A DNA stretch of 10,647 nucleotides from Streptococcaceae bacterium AM104-57. Lineage in GTDB: Bacteria > Bacillota > Bacilli > Lactobacillales > Streptococcaceae. A program made the position numbers and the translations under genes. This document shows positions 1-6,504 of this stretch, in pieces. How positions within the stretch are numbered: position 1 is the stretch's first letter; each line of letters begins with the position of its first letter. The DNA lies in assembly GCA_027659245.1 (NCBI GenBank), contig JAQDPW010000037.1, positions 1-10,647 of the forward strand, given 5' to 3'. The notes beneath the pieces were generated by a model that was not told the origin of the DNA, searched no databases, and saw only the letters and a list, made by a program, of their open reading frames with translations.

Positions 1-49
1 TAATAAAAATACCCCAAAAGTTAGATTTTTTCTGTCTAACTTTTGGGGT
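1..49 (-). terminator. Rho-independent terminator inside the left IS end, at the end of the leftward array
   Basis: Positions 11-25 and 35-49 form a perfect 15-bp stem with a 9-base loop. On the minus strand the stem is followed by ATTTTTATTA (positions 10 to 1), a T-rich tail. All convincing genes run leftward, so this is the first strong terminator after the last gene (299-862). In IS elements such hairpins also block outside transcription from entering the transposase gene. Confidence 0.65.
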
Positions 50-57
50 GCAGTTCA
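1..57 (-). mobile_element. Left copy of a 57-bp inverted repeat; IS3-family (IS150 group) end
   Basis: These 57 bases are the exact reverse complement of 10591-10647. Read on the minus strand from position 57 they begin TGAACTGCACCCC, which resembles from memory the terminal repeat of IS150-group elements (IS150 itself begins TGTACTGCACCC). The tip is at position 57, so the IS body would extend leftward out of the window. The target is a short coding-like fragment starting at 58. Only the end of the element is visible, so the exact IS name cannot be given. Confidence 0.7.
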
Positions 58-298
58 CATCTTGCTAAACAAGCTGGAACGCTTATGGAAGCTATTTCGG
101 AGGCACTAACACGCAGCGATTCAGGTACAACTCGAATTTATGTCAATGCTCCTGCCAGAACAAATGCATCGCTTATCCTGCCATTTAGTCACCGCTCAAA
201 CTTTAACTTGACATCTAGAAATTCCAATCGTGGATTTAGCATATTTCAAAGTAAGATGAAATTTTCAAGGATGCGACCAGTTATCTTTGTAAAAACAT
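58..298 (+). pseudogene. Possible 3' fragment of a plus-strand gene cut by the IS end; rest of spacer empty
   Basis: A plus-strand frame enters directly from the IS tip and reads coherently for about 45 codons (HLAKQAGTLMEAIS, then SDSGTTRIYVNAPARTN), with somewhat richer GC than the neighbouring DNA. After about position 200 it loses protein-like character, although the frame stays open to a stop at 415-417, overlapping the minus-strand gene 299-862. There is no start codon or ribosome binding site of its own. I read it as the tail of a gene interrupted by the IS. The product is not recognised. It could also be a chance open frame. Confidence 0.25.
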
Positions 299-862
299 TT
301 AATAAAAGTCACTCGTCCAGAAGGGTACTTGCTTATATTCTTTTAAAGCTAGAGAAAGTTTCCTATTTCCAAATTCAATCTCAAAATAATCGTATAAGTC
401 TTTGCCATAATAAATAATATCTAAATCCACTACTGATAAAATCGGCATCTCCTGATTCTCATAACTAGGGAGAAAACGATGCTCATATAAGGGGATTAAG
501 CGAGGTGCTGATCCTAATATTTTCCTGATTTGTACATTTCTGTCCAACAGTGTAGTCGGCTCGTTCCCCCAAGAGGCATCCCACACCAGTTCATCCAAAC
601 TGTTCAAAATTCCATCATAGGGAGCAGCTAGGTTCCGTTTTATATGTTCTATATTTTCAGCTGAGAAATCTCTCCAGTTATAAAAACCTTCTGAAATAGG
701 CAATAATTGTTGATAGACTGCCAACCACTGCTCAGGAAATTCAATTCCATAGATTGTCTCGACTTTTTGTATTTCTTCATCACTTAGACCTGGTTCCAAA
801 GAAATCCCATTCTCGAGCAATAGCATCTTAATCCTATCGATTTTCAAAAGATCTCCAACCAT
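299..862 (-). CDS. SMI1/KNR4 (SUKH) family immunity-type protein
   Basis: A 187-residue cytoplasmic protein of the SMI1/KNR4 (SUKH) superfamily. Members of this family that sit in polymorphic toxin loci bind and neutralise a cognate toxin domain, often a nuclease. Visible hallmarks: an N-terminal helix LSDEEIQKVETIYGIEFPEQW (residues about 26-46), the GFYNWRDFS segment (about 59-67), APRLIPLYEHRFLPS in the middle, and a C-terminal SVVDLDIIYYGKDLYDYF. This order and length are typical for the SUKH-1 type. The ATG at 860-862 has a strong AGGAGG seven bases upstream. It is the last gene of the leftward array and is followed, across a 240-base spacer, by the IS-end terminator. No toxin gene is next to it, so the partner is unknown. 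Confidence 0.85.
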   Translation of the reverse strand: MVGDLLKIDRIKMLLLENGISLEPGLSDEEIQKVETIYGIEFPEQWLAVYQQLLPISEGFYNWRDFSAENIEHIKRNLAAPYDGILNSLDELVWDASWGNEPTTLLDRNVQIRKILGSAPRLIPLYEHRFLPSYENQEMPILSVVDLDIIYYGKDLYDYFEIEFGNRKLSLALKEYKQVPFWTSDFY

Positions 863-917
863 TTCCTCTCCTCCTATTCACTCCCTACTTTATGGAGATT
901 GGAACACATGTCACATC

Positions 918-1187
918 TTAGCTAAATTTAAATGACTTCAAAAAATCAACAAGCCCATCATGTAATTGTATATTCTTATTTAAAACTTCCTTGCTTTCTT
1001 TATCAGATAACTCCAAGTTCATGTTACGATAGCCATCCAACAATTCCATCGTCAAAACCAAAGTATCATAACTGACATTAAAGAGCAGTTCTTCTTTAGT
1101 TAAATCACTTTGATGGAGATTCATATTTACAGCTTGTTCCTGGATGATTTTTAGTTCTTGGAAAAATAGTGCTTGCTTATCTGTCAT
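918..1187 (-). CDS. Small all-helical hypothetical protein, likely immunity type
   Basis: An 89-residue acidic, probably all-alpha protein with no signal peptide or membrane segment. The sequence reads as a compact helical bundle, with LLFNVSYDTLVLTMELLDGY in the middle and NKNIQLHDGLVDFL near the C-terminus. From memory this resembles small hypothetical proteins near SMI1 and other immunity genes in Firmicutes, with an ELIDGYG and IELHDKF pattern, but I cannot name the family. The ATG (1185-1187) has only a weak purine stretch upstream. It overlaps as ATGA with the stop of the 39-codon frame 1184-1303, so its translation may be coupled to that frame. The function is inferred from context only. 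Confidence 0.7.
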   Translation of the reverse strand: MTDKQALFFQELKIIQEQAVNMNLHQSDLTKEELLFNVSYDTLVLTMELLDGYRNMNLELSDKESKEVLNKNIQLHDGLVDFLKSFKFS

Positions 1188-1303
1188 GCTTTATCTAGTC
1201 TTTCTATTTTTATTATGGGTATATTGAACTTCCTTATCGCACAGGCCTGGAGATTCAAGTTACCAAAATTCTCTCTTTGACAAATGAAGATTGTTCCTGT
1301 CAT
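1184..1303 (-). CDS. 39-codon frame linking two genes by ATGA overlaps; possible small protein or gene relic
   Basis: This frame starts at an ATG (1301-1303) that overlaps the TGA stop of gene 1300-1617 as ATGA, and ends at a TGA (1184-1186) that overlaps the ATG of gene 918-1187 as ATGA. It fills the whole space between two real genes without a break. The peptide (MTGTIFICQRENFGNLN, ending IIKIERLDKA) is protein-like but not recognised. It could be a real small protein, a translational relay coupling the two genes, or the tail of a lost gene such as a toxin C-terminus. A chance origin is possible at this length. Confidence 0.35.
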   Translation of the reverse strand: MTGTIFICQRENFGNLNLQACAIRKFNIPIIKIERLDKA

Positions 1304-1617
1304 AAGATAAATTTCTTAAATAATTCTGGAATTCCACCTTCTTGTGTAAATAAAGTCTTTACAGCAAAATCATTATCGCAAAAAACGACTTCTTGAAAGA
1401 CATTATCCATTCTCCACTCGATATCTGTATAGAGAATATCATTATTTTCGACACTAACTATTTCAAACCAACCTATTGTCACTCCATAAAAAATAATCTC
1501 TTCCAATATCTGAGTTGAATATCCTTTATTTTTAATAAAAAACGAAAATAAGGTCGAAATAATAGCATCTTCTTCAGCTATTGAGAGTAAGAGTTCTCTT
1601 AAATCTTCAAAAGTCAT
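1300..1617 (-). CDS. Hypothetical protein, likely immunity type
   Basis: A 105-residue acidic soluble protein that I do not recognise. It has a helical N-terminal half (FEDLRELLLSIAEEDAIIS, then GYSTQILEEIIFYGVTIGWF), which could be a small winged-helix-like unit, followed by a beta-rich stretch DILYTDIEWRMDNVFQEVVF and a short helical tail. There is no signal peptide. The start is well supported: ATG at 1615-1617 with GGAGG seven bases upstream. It lies in the array of immunity-type genes and its stop overlaps the start of the 39-codon frame 1184-1303. Size, charge and context suggest an immunity protein. No partner toxin is visible. Confidence 0.7.
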   Translation of the reverse strand: MTFEDLRELLLSIAEEDAIISTLFSFFIKNKGYSTQILEEIIFYGVTIGWFEIVSVENNDILYTDIEWRMDNVFQEVVFCDNDFAVKTLFTQEGGIPELFKKFIL

Positions 1618-1719
1618 TTTATTTACCTCCAGTCAAAGGAATTCTGCCTTCACTTGTAGATAATCTTGTTTTAAATTGACTCAACTACAAGGTTCATCCT
1701 AACACCAAGTCACTATCGC

Positions 1720-1863
1720 TCAACTACTAACAATCTCCTTTGAGGACTCAAACAAGGTATTGATTTCAAAACTGAGCCCCTATCTAATCAGATATACTTA
1801 CTGGATAAATGAAATAAGGTACGAATTGCTATCGTTTATCATTAGATATTCTAAAATAGTCAT
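1720..1863 (-). pseudogene. Decayed 48-codon frame, relic of a small gene
   Basis: Immediately after the gene at 1868-2335, an ATG (1861-1863) opens a frame reading MTILEYLMINDSNSYLISF. It then meets two stops, but the same frame continues as protein-like sequence (GLSFEINTLFESSKEIVSS) to a TGA at 1720-1722. The start looks like the N-terminus of another small array gene. I read the spacer 1618-1867 as the remains of one lost gene, but chance cannot be excluded. The product is not recognised. Confidence 0.25.
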
Positions 1864-1867
1864 TATA

Positions 1868-2335
1868 CTACTCTTCAAAATTCACCTTTAGCCAAAAAGC
1901 TTCTATATCACCCTTCTCATTTAACGCTGCAATACAATCTGGATAAAACTCAACATACTCTACTGAATCTGATAATTTTTCCTTGCCAAAATAAGTATAT
2001 CCTTTGCTTGGTGAATAATAACTTACCCAACTATCTGATTGCACAAATCGAATACTATCCCCTAAATCTAAATGACATTCATCCAATAATAGAATAATAC
2101 TCCCTTTATTCGAGTTAGGAATGAGAACATCTCTTTCTTCTGCTTTTAATACCTGAGGAAAAAATCCAAAAATTTGTACGCACGCATTGCTTTCTGAATC
2201 AAAGCCAAGTTGGAGTGTGTCAAATAATATGTAGTAATCAGAATTTTTTAGAGGTATTGAATCAAAACTATATTCTTCTGGTCTATAAACTAATCGTCTA
2301 TAGTTCATATCGTATTCTTTTGTAATTTTAAACAT
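1868..2335 (-). CDS. Hypothetical beta-rich protein, likely immunity type
   Basis: A 155-residue acidic protein that I do not recognise. It is predominantly beta-rich, with segments such as DYYILFDTLQLGFD, ACVQIFGFFPQVL, GSIILLLDECHLDLGDSIRF and SVEYVEFYPDCIAALNEKG, ending with AFWLKVNFEE. There is no signal peptide or membrane helix. I place the start at the ATG 2333-2335 (MFKITKEY), which has AGAAGG about nine bases upstream. The frame is open to a further ATG at 2392, but those 19 extra residues have no ribosome binding site and look non-native. Its neighbours are the Tdi1-type gene upstream and immunity-type genes downstream, which makes an immunity role the best guess. Confidence 0.7.
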   Translation of the reverse strand: MFKITKEYDMNYRRLVYRPEEYSFDSIPLKNSDYYILFDTLQLGFDSESNACVQIFGFFPQVLKAEERDVLIPNSNKGSIILLLDECHLDLGDSIRFVQSDSWVSYYSPSKGYTYFGKEKLSDSVEYVEFYPDCIAALNEKGDIEAFWLKVNFEE

Positions 2336-2405
2336 ATATAATCGCCTTCTAAAGTTAAAATGGACAATAGGTTTTGTAGCCATATCAACCACTAACTTAA
2401 AATTT

Positions 2406-2546
2406 CTAGCACTTCATCCAGTAGGAGCATCTGAAGTAGCCAACAATCACCCCTTGACCAAGTATTATCTTTTGAATCATCACCAGCGCTCGTAGGTTTA
2501 GTTCCCCTAGATTACTATCCTTGATTCCAAATCCTAAAATCCCACT
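2406..2546 (-). other. Spacer holding a 46-codon open frame relic
   Basis: Between genes 2534-3073 and 1868-2335, one minus-strand frame reads coherently (GILGFGIKDSNLGELNL, then VIVGYFRCSYWMKC) to a TAG at 2406-2408. Its upstream part overlaps the last codons of gene 2534-3073 in another frame and has no start codon of its own. It may be debris of a lost gene or the remains of a longer C-terminus. I see no promoter or terminator in this spacer. Confidence 0.2.
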
Positions 2547-3073
2547 CCACCTGTAATCTGGGTAATGAGTTCTAAATGTTCTTTGATACCAACCTTGTCA
2601 ATATTGGCTAAATCCCTTTTTCCTCCCAGTACAAGAAGAGGAACAAAGCCAAAGCATTGATTGTAGTCCAAGCTCCCATACTCCTTAACCGCTTCTTCAT
2701 AAAAAGGAATATCAAAATAGTCCTTTAACAACTCTTCATCCTCTAAATCTTCTAGAAAATAGTACATATCTTCTAAAATAGTGGTGAAATTTTCCTCCTT
2801 GTATTCTACAATTCTCAGATAGTCTCTTTCCTCCAGAGTGATAATGTCCCCAAATGCAGTTATAAAAATAGGAATAGATAAATCACCTCTAAAATAGGTC
2901 TTTTGTACAAATTCTATATATTCTTCTGGATTGATAATTTTTAGATAACCATCAAGTAAAAATCCCAGTCCATATTGTTTCCACAATTCCACTAATTCAT
3001 CTGGAACTTTTGGGGCATACTTTTCAATGACTTCTTCTGGCATAGCTGCAAATTTGGTAAATTGTAAGTTCAT
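2534..3073 (-). CDS. GAD-like domain plus Tdi1-type (DUF1851) immunity protein
   Basis: A 179-residue soluble protein with two parts. The N-terminus (FAAMPEEVIEKYAPKVPDEL, then LVELWKQYGLGFLLDGYLKI, residues about 8-47) matches the GAD-like domain pattern, a short helical unit ending in a Y-G-x-G turn. The C-terminal half (AFGDIITLEE, later YNQCFGFVPLLVLGGKRDLANI) matches the DUF1851/Tdi1 C-terminal domain. Tdi1 of Agrobacterium neutralises the DNase effector Tde1, so this is an immunity family and the likely target is a nuclease toxin; the target is inferred. The start ATG (3071-3073) has AGGAG five bases upstream. The length is normal for the family. A second Tdi1-type protein lies at 4646-5179 and shares the Y-x-Q-C-x-G core. 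Confidence 0.85.
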   Translation of the reverse strand: MNLQFTKFAAMPEEVIEKYAPKVPDELVELWKQYGLGFLLDGYLKIINPEEYIEFVQKTYFRGDLSIPIFITAFGDIITLEERDYLRIVEYKEENFTTILEDMYYFLEDLEDEELLKDYFDIPFYEEAVKEYGSLDYNQCFGFVPLLVLGGKRDLANIDKVGIKEHLELITQITGGVGF

Positions 3074-3304
3074 TTTTTCTCCTAGTGTTCCTTTTAAAGT
3101 TTATATAACTCACTATAAGTAAGGTTTTCGCGATTATAGTAGCTAGTTTTATTATAAGTTTACGAAAGGTTTCTTCAAGTCTATATGAATGGCTGTCCAT
3201 CTCCTTCAAACATTTAAGAGATAATCCTCCTCAGTCCCAGAACTCCTTATCTATACTCATAAAAATAATTTTCCTTTTACTATGTAAAAAAGCTTAGTAG
3301 GCTA
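3074..3304 (-). other. Spacer with a broken small frame
   Basis: The spacer between the Imm11-like gene and the Tdi1-type gene contains an ATG (3258-3260) opening MSIDKEFWD, then a TGA at 3231-3233, after which the same frame continues (LKCLKEMDSHSYRLEETF) past the start of gene 2534-3073. This may be a small gene broken by a nonsense change and overprinted at its end. A TATAAT lies on the minus strand at 3134-3139 upstream of gene 2534-3073, but without a good -35 box. I do not recognise the product. Confidence 0.2.
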
Positions 3305-3952
3305 TTATTCATATATACCATGTTTTTCTATATATTCTTGTTCCTCATTATCTTCAGCAACTCTATAGAATGCAAAACCAGTCCACTTATGTTTCATAAC
3401 CATTTGACGAAATTTATCTGATACATATATCACAGTAAAATTTTTCGAAGCACGAAAAACATCCACTCCTTGACACTTTATAGAGTCTATTCTTTCTCCT
3501 TTGGGTTCGAAAAAATAAACATCGTATTTCTCATTATAACGGTATTTACTATGTTTCATATCAAAAGCATCGATTACACAGAGCACATGTAAAACAAAAT
3601 AATTTGTATTGATGCTTCCAGTAGCCACATCAATTAATTTTACAGGATAAAATTCTAAATTGGGGTATTCTTTTTTTAGTATTTTTACTACATTCTTTCG
3701 AAATATAGGCCATGAATCAATATGACCTAAGTAATCACTTTCCTCTGTCATCTCCAATGAATTATAATAAAATTCTACATTTGGCCACGACTCCACTTTC
3801 TTTTCAGAATGTATGACTGTATGAAATCTACCTTTAGGATAATTTTCATATTCGATATCATTGATATTATTACTATCCCCATAAATATAGCGTTTCTTTT
3901 TTTCAATAACCTTATCGACAAGATTCATATCATATTTTAATTGATAAAACAT
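3305..3952 (-). CDS. Imm11-like immunity protein
   Basis: A 215-residue soluble protein resembling the Imm11 family (PF07791, DUF1629-type), immunity proteins of polymorphic toxin systems. The family pattern is visible: an N-terminal FYQLKYDMNLVDKV strand, NYFVLHVLCVIDAFDMKHSK in the middle (residues about 118-137), FRASKNFTVIYVSDKFRQMV, and the closing HKWTGFAFYRVAEDN. I start it at the ATG 3950-3952 because family members begin at the YxLKYD strand and an AAAGG lies about ten bases upstream. The frame is open to an ATG at 4007-4009, but that start has no ribosome binding site and the extra residues join the relic at 4025-4087. It follows the IS256 relic, so its original upstream neighbour has probably been lost. 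Confidence 0.8.
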   Translation of the reverse strand: MFYQLKYDMNLVDKVIEKKKRYIYGDSNNINDIEYENYPKGRFHTVIHSEKKVESWPNVEFYYNSLEMTEESDYLGHIDSWPIFRKNVVKILKKEYPNLEFYPVKLIDVATGSINTNYFVLHVLCVIDAFDMKHSKYRYNEKYDVYFFEPKGERIDSIKCQGVDVFRASKNFTVIYVSDKFRQMVMKHKWTGFAFYRVAEDNEEQEYIEKHGIYE

Positions 3953-4033
3953 TAGTCTAAGCCTTTCCAATAATTCGAGTAAAGCTTCTCTATACCGTAT
4001 CGACTCCATAATAAATTCATCTATCTAAACTCC

Positions 4034-4078
4034 AGTCAACTCCCCAGCGAGCTCATCTCTCTTGATTCCTAGCCAAGT
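4034..4078 (-). repeat. Degenerate 45-bp repeat, copy A (encodes a xxIKRDExxGELT relic)
   Basis: These 45 bases match 5516-5560 at 37 of 45 positions by my count, in the same orientation. On the minus strand the copy reads TWLGIKRDELAGELT and runs to a TAG at 4025-4027, in frame with the extended start of the Imm11-like gene. Since the reading frame is kept in both copies, this is a piece of related coding sequence from a family that is otherwise lost here. Confidence 0.5.
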
Positions 4079-4102
4079 AACCTTGAAAATGGTTTTTTAC
4101 TA

Positions 4103-4494
4103 TTGAGTCTTTTTTGAAATGCTACAAATCGTTACAGGACTATAGTGATGTCCATACATTCGATTTATAGTATCACAAATTCTAGAGTTGTTAAGCCTAT
4201 TTGATAAAGTTTAATAATCATCTACTCATTACAATATCCATAAGCTAGCATTAAAGCTGGACCGAGATTCCCACTTCGATCTCTAGGAATGTGTAAATGA
4301 ACTGTGCTGTACTTGGTTTCCATTTTTTTGAATAAGTGCCCTTCCAGTATGATAGCCTTCTTTATCCCTAAACATGTAGATAATTCAACCTGAATGAGGT
4401 TAGTCACCGCTGGTTCAAGAGAAGAACGGAAACATTCATCAATCTTTTGTTTTTAAACTAGGAAGTTTAGTAGTTCTGTGCTAAGCAGAGTCAC
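4103..4494 (-). pseudogene. IS256-family transposase, N-terminal relic
   Basis: A decayed 5' part of an IS256-family (DDE) transposase. Read from a GTG at 4492-4494 the frame gives TLLSTELLNFLV, a TAA, then KQKIDECFRSSLEPAVTNL, IQVELSTCLGI and ETKYSTVHLHIPRDRSGN. This aligns residue for residue with my recollection of streptococcal IS256-type transposases (TELLNFLAQKQDIDEFF, LLQVELSAFLGY, IPRDRNGNFSPALLPAYG). After a TAG at 4222-4224 the match continues (MIIKLYQIGLTT), then shifts frame to HYSPVTICSISKKTQ. There are at least two stops, one internal deletion and one frameshift, and the catalytic domain is absent. The element is inactive. Confidence 0.8.
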
Positions 4495-4645
4495 AGGAAT
4501 GAATCTCTTTCTTATAATGTATTGCAACTCTACTATAACGGCTCTATTTCTTTTGTATTTTCACAACTTATTTTACACTACAAATGAATTCGTCCATAGT
4601 TTTTAAAGATACTTCAGGATATTGTACTGTATGATTTAATCTATG
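4495..4645 (-). other. Upstream part of the IS256 relic and spacer, no gene
   Basis: The 90 bases upstream of the relic transposase start look like the untranslated left end of the IS. On the minus strand GTAGTGTAAAATAAGTTGTG (about 4563-4582) could be the remains of its terminal inverted repeat, but the opposite end is missing, so the boundary is a guess. I see no gene, promoter or terminator in the remaining bases up to 4645. Confidence 0.35.
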
Positions 4646-5179
4646 CTACGATAATTGTGACATGATAGTCCAAAACACATCAAAATCGATTTGTTCAATA
4701 TTTGAAAGGTCATCCAAACCACCTAAAAATAAAGGTACTTTATAACCAATGCATTGATCATAGGAGGGAGAGGTTCCTCCTTGAGAAATATACTCTTTGT
4801 AAAAATCTAAAGCAAATAGCTCATCAGGATATTCTGGAATTTCATTATTCAAAAACTCCTTAATACCTAGTGGAATCTCTAAAATCTCATGACTTCCTGC
4901 ATCACACATATATATTTTTGAATCACTAGTGTCAGAACTAACAAATATCCTACCTAACCAATCAAAACCTATAACTCGTATATCATCTGATAATTCAGAA
5001 AAGCATGATTGTACTAGTCCTTTAAAGTATTCTAAATTATTAGAATCAACAACCCTAAATAACCCACTACCAAAACTTTCCTTAGAATAGTTCATAATAA
5101 AATCAAGATAAATATCTTCTGAACGCTTTATGTAGCCTTTATTCTCTGAGCCAAAAAATTCTAAAAATGAATTAAACAT
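4646..5179 (-). CDS. Tdi1-type (DUF1851) immunity protein
   Basis: A 177-residue soluble acidic protein of the DUF1851 / Tdi1 C-terminal family. The family features are SFGSGLFRVVDSNNLEYF (residues about 35-52), IRVIGFDWLGRIFV, then ILEIPLGIKEFLNNEIPEY and the C-terminal core YDQCIGYKVPLFLGGLDDL followed by SNIEQIDFDVFW. Known Tdi1 proteins block Tde-type DNase effectors, so the inferred target is a nuclease toxin. The start ATG (5177-5179) has AGGAG eight bases upstream. It is the second Tdi1-type protein in the window: the gene at 2534-3073 shares the Y-x-Q-C-x-G...LGG..DL.NI core but has a different N-terminal part. The N-terminal region here is less like GAD-like domains. Confidence 0.8.
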   Translation of the reverse strand: MFNSFLEFFGSENKGYIKRSEDIYLDFIMNYSKESFGSGLFRVVDSNNLEYFKGLVQSCFSELSDDIRVIGFDWLGRIFVSSDTSDSKIYMCDAGSHEILEIPLGIKEFLNNEIPEYPDELFALDFYKEYISQGGTSPSYDQCIGYKVPLFLGGLDDLSNIEQIDFDVFWTIMSQLS

Positions 5180-5308
5180 GTCTTTTTCTCCTAATCTTCA
5201 ATTATAAACTTCCCAAATACCGTTCCATCTGGATATTTTTGGAACATAAATTCCTATTCACACTTCTATCAACGGATTTATATTTTAACGATATCATAAA
5301 TCACTAGT

Positions 5309-5593
5309 TCAAACAATATAGCAATTGTTTGAATTAGAGTCTGAACCATCAACCTTTTTATTTCCTAACAAAGCAAATGTAGATTTACGATTTACAGGTA
5401 TTTCAACTATAACTGCTTCAGTAAAAGGTTGGATTTTTGTGTAATGCTTGTGCTCTTTGTTCATCAGTTTAGCCATCTTTAAATTCCAAATTGTTAAACC
5501 AGATTCAGCACTTCAAGTCAGCTCCCCACTGATCTCATCTCTTTTGATTTCTACCAAAGTATTACGTTCGCTAATCTTATAATAGCCTATCAA
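5309..5593 (-). pseudogene. Decayed gene with one in-frame stop, contains repeat copy B
   Basis: This frame opens with a TTG at 5591-5593, just after the stop of gene 5597-5983, and reads IGYYKISERNTLVEIKRDE through GELT to a TGA (5513-5515). The same frame then continues for 67 protein-like codons (SAESGLTIWNLKMAKL, later YTKIQPFTEAVIVEIPVNR and KSTFALLGNKKVDGSDSN) to a TGA at 5309-5311. The second half could be translated alone from an ATG at 5474-5476 as a 55-residue peptide, but no clear ribosome binding site precedes it. The sequence is not recognised. I read it as a small array gene killed by one nonsense change. A TATAAT at 5201-5206 (minus strand) lies before gene 4646-5179, without a good -35. 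Confidence 0.45.
5516..5560 (-). repeat. Degenerate 45-bp repeat, copy B (encodes TLVEIKRDEISGELT)
   Basis: This is the partner of 4034-4078, matching at 37 of 45 positions by my count, with most differences single-base and the reading frame preserved. It lies inside the decayed frame 5309-5593. The two copies are about 1.4 kb apart in the same orientation, on either side of the IS256 relic and the Tdi1-type gene, so they could also serve as a short homology for recombination. Confidence 0.5.
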
Positions 5594-5596
5594 ATC

Positions 5597-5983
5597 TCAA
5601 TACTCTTCACAGATAACTTCAATGTCCTTATCTGAAATAGTTCGATTAGATTTTAGGATAAATTTTTTAATACTATTTATATCCTCATCTGTCAGATGTT
5701 CAACGCGAAATTCAATGATAAAATCGACGATATCGCTATTTCCTGAAATAATAATCATCGCATCTTCAACAACTCTTCCTACAAATATTTGCCTCACATG
5801 CAAATATCCAGTAGCTGGACTCGAAAAATACCGCTCCCACTTTATAGCACTTGAATAACTTAGTTCCTGGTCCTTATAATAAAAGTGAGAAGTAATAATC
5901 TGCTGACTTACATCTAATAAATTCAATAAGCTATCTATCATGGTTACGTCTGCTACCGCTATTCTCAATTCAACACTTAACAT
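5597..5983 (-). CDS. Hypothetical protein, likely immunity type
   Basis: A 128-residue soluble protein that I do not recognise. It opens with a beta strand and helix (MLSVELRIAVADVTMIDSLL), has a central aromatic stretch (SSAIKWERYFSSPATGYLHV), a hydrophobic strand pair (EDAMIIISGNSDIVDFIIEF) and an acidic helical tail. I start it at the ATG 5981-5983, which has AGGAA seven bases upstream; the frame is open to a TTG at 6002-6004 inside that binding site. It is in frame with the decayed sequence downstream (5309-5593), separated by its own stop. It sits in the array between a Tdi1-type gene and the paralogue at 6076-6504. The immunity role is inferred from context. Confidence 0.65.
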   Translation of the reverse strand: MLSVELRIAVADVTMIDSLLNLLDVSQQIITSHFYYKDQELSYSSAIKWERYFSSPATGYLHVRQIFVGRVVEDAMIIISGNSDIVDFIIEFRVEHLTDEDINSIKKFILKSNRTISDKDIEVICEEY

Positions 5984-6075
5984 CGTTTCATTCCTATTTA
6001 TCAAGACTCGGTAATAAATTACACGTTTTTTCTCGTGCTTAGATCAGTTATTATAACCGTTTAGCTACACTTTAC

Positions 6076-6504
6076 TCATTCTACAGTTTCACGGTCCTGC
6101 CAAAAGAACTGAGCATCCTTTAAATCAAGATGTTCTATCTGAATATCACGGCAAACAATTGTCATTTGCAGCAATCCTATATCAACCATACACTCCACAA
6201 AATCAGGATTATTGTCATACAGTTGCAGTGAAATTTCTTGACCATGGTGATGCAATTCTTCTCTAGTCATGTTTTTAACAGGTTGATCTTTTCTCCACTG
6301 AATGTCTAAAGCATCATTGCTATACTCTACTTTTGCGCATACTAAAAACTTAATTTCCCAGTATTTTTCTTTGTTATGATAATCCTCTATGCATACAGAA
6401 ACTTCATCGCCAAAATAGGATATCTTTAAATCCAGTATCCCCATTTCCCAATAATCTAGTTCTTCAAGCTCTTTTTGCTTAGTAGATAAATCAAATAGCA
6501 ACAA
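6076..6504 (-). CDS. Hypothetical protein, paralogue of 8806-9222, TTG start
   Basis: A 142-residue acidic soluble protein from the same unnamed family as the product of 8806-9222. Shared segments include DYW..GILDLKISYFGDEV (residues about 17-33), GQEISLQLYD in the middle, CRDIQIEHL and a closing FFW. I place the start at the TTG 6502-6504: it has AAGGAG seven bases upstream, and it gives 16 residues before the DYW motif, exactly as in the paralogue. The ATG at 6520-6522 would put that ribosome binding site inside the gene. The presence of two diverged copies in one array fits immunity proteins that track variants of one toxin family. The family name and the toxin are unknown to me. Confidence 0.7.
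   Translation of the reverse strand: MLLFDLSTKQKELEELDYWEMGILDLKISYFGDEVSVCIEDYHNKEKYWEIKFLVCAKVEYSNDALDIQWRKDQPVKNMTREELHHHGQEISLQLYDNNPDFVECMVDIGLLQMTIVCRDIQIEHLDLKDAQFFWQDRETVE

Noticed and set aside
3024..3209. 61-codon minus-strand frame overlapping the start of the GAD-like/Tdi1 gene
   Set aside because: Its 3' part overprints the first 50 bases of a strongly supported gene, and upstream it joins a frame broken by a TGA. I kept only the spacer description.
5622..5858. Plus-strand 78-codon frame
   Set aside because: Lies antisense within the gene 5597-5983, has no ribosome binding site, and its composition is that of a shadow frame.
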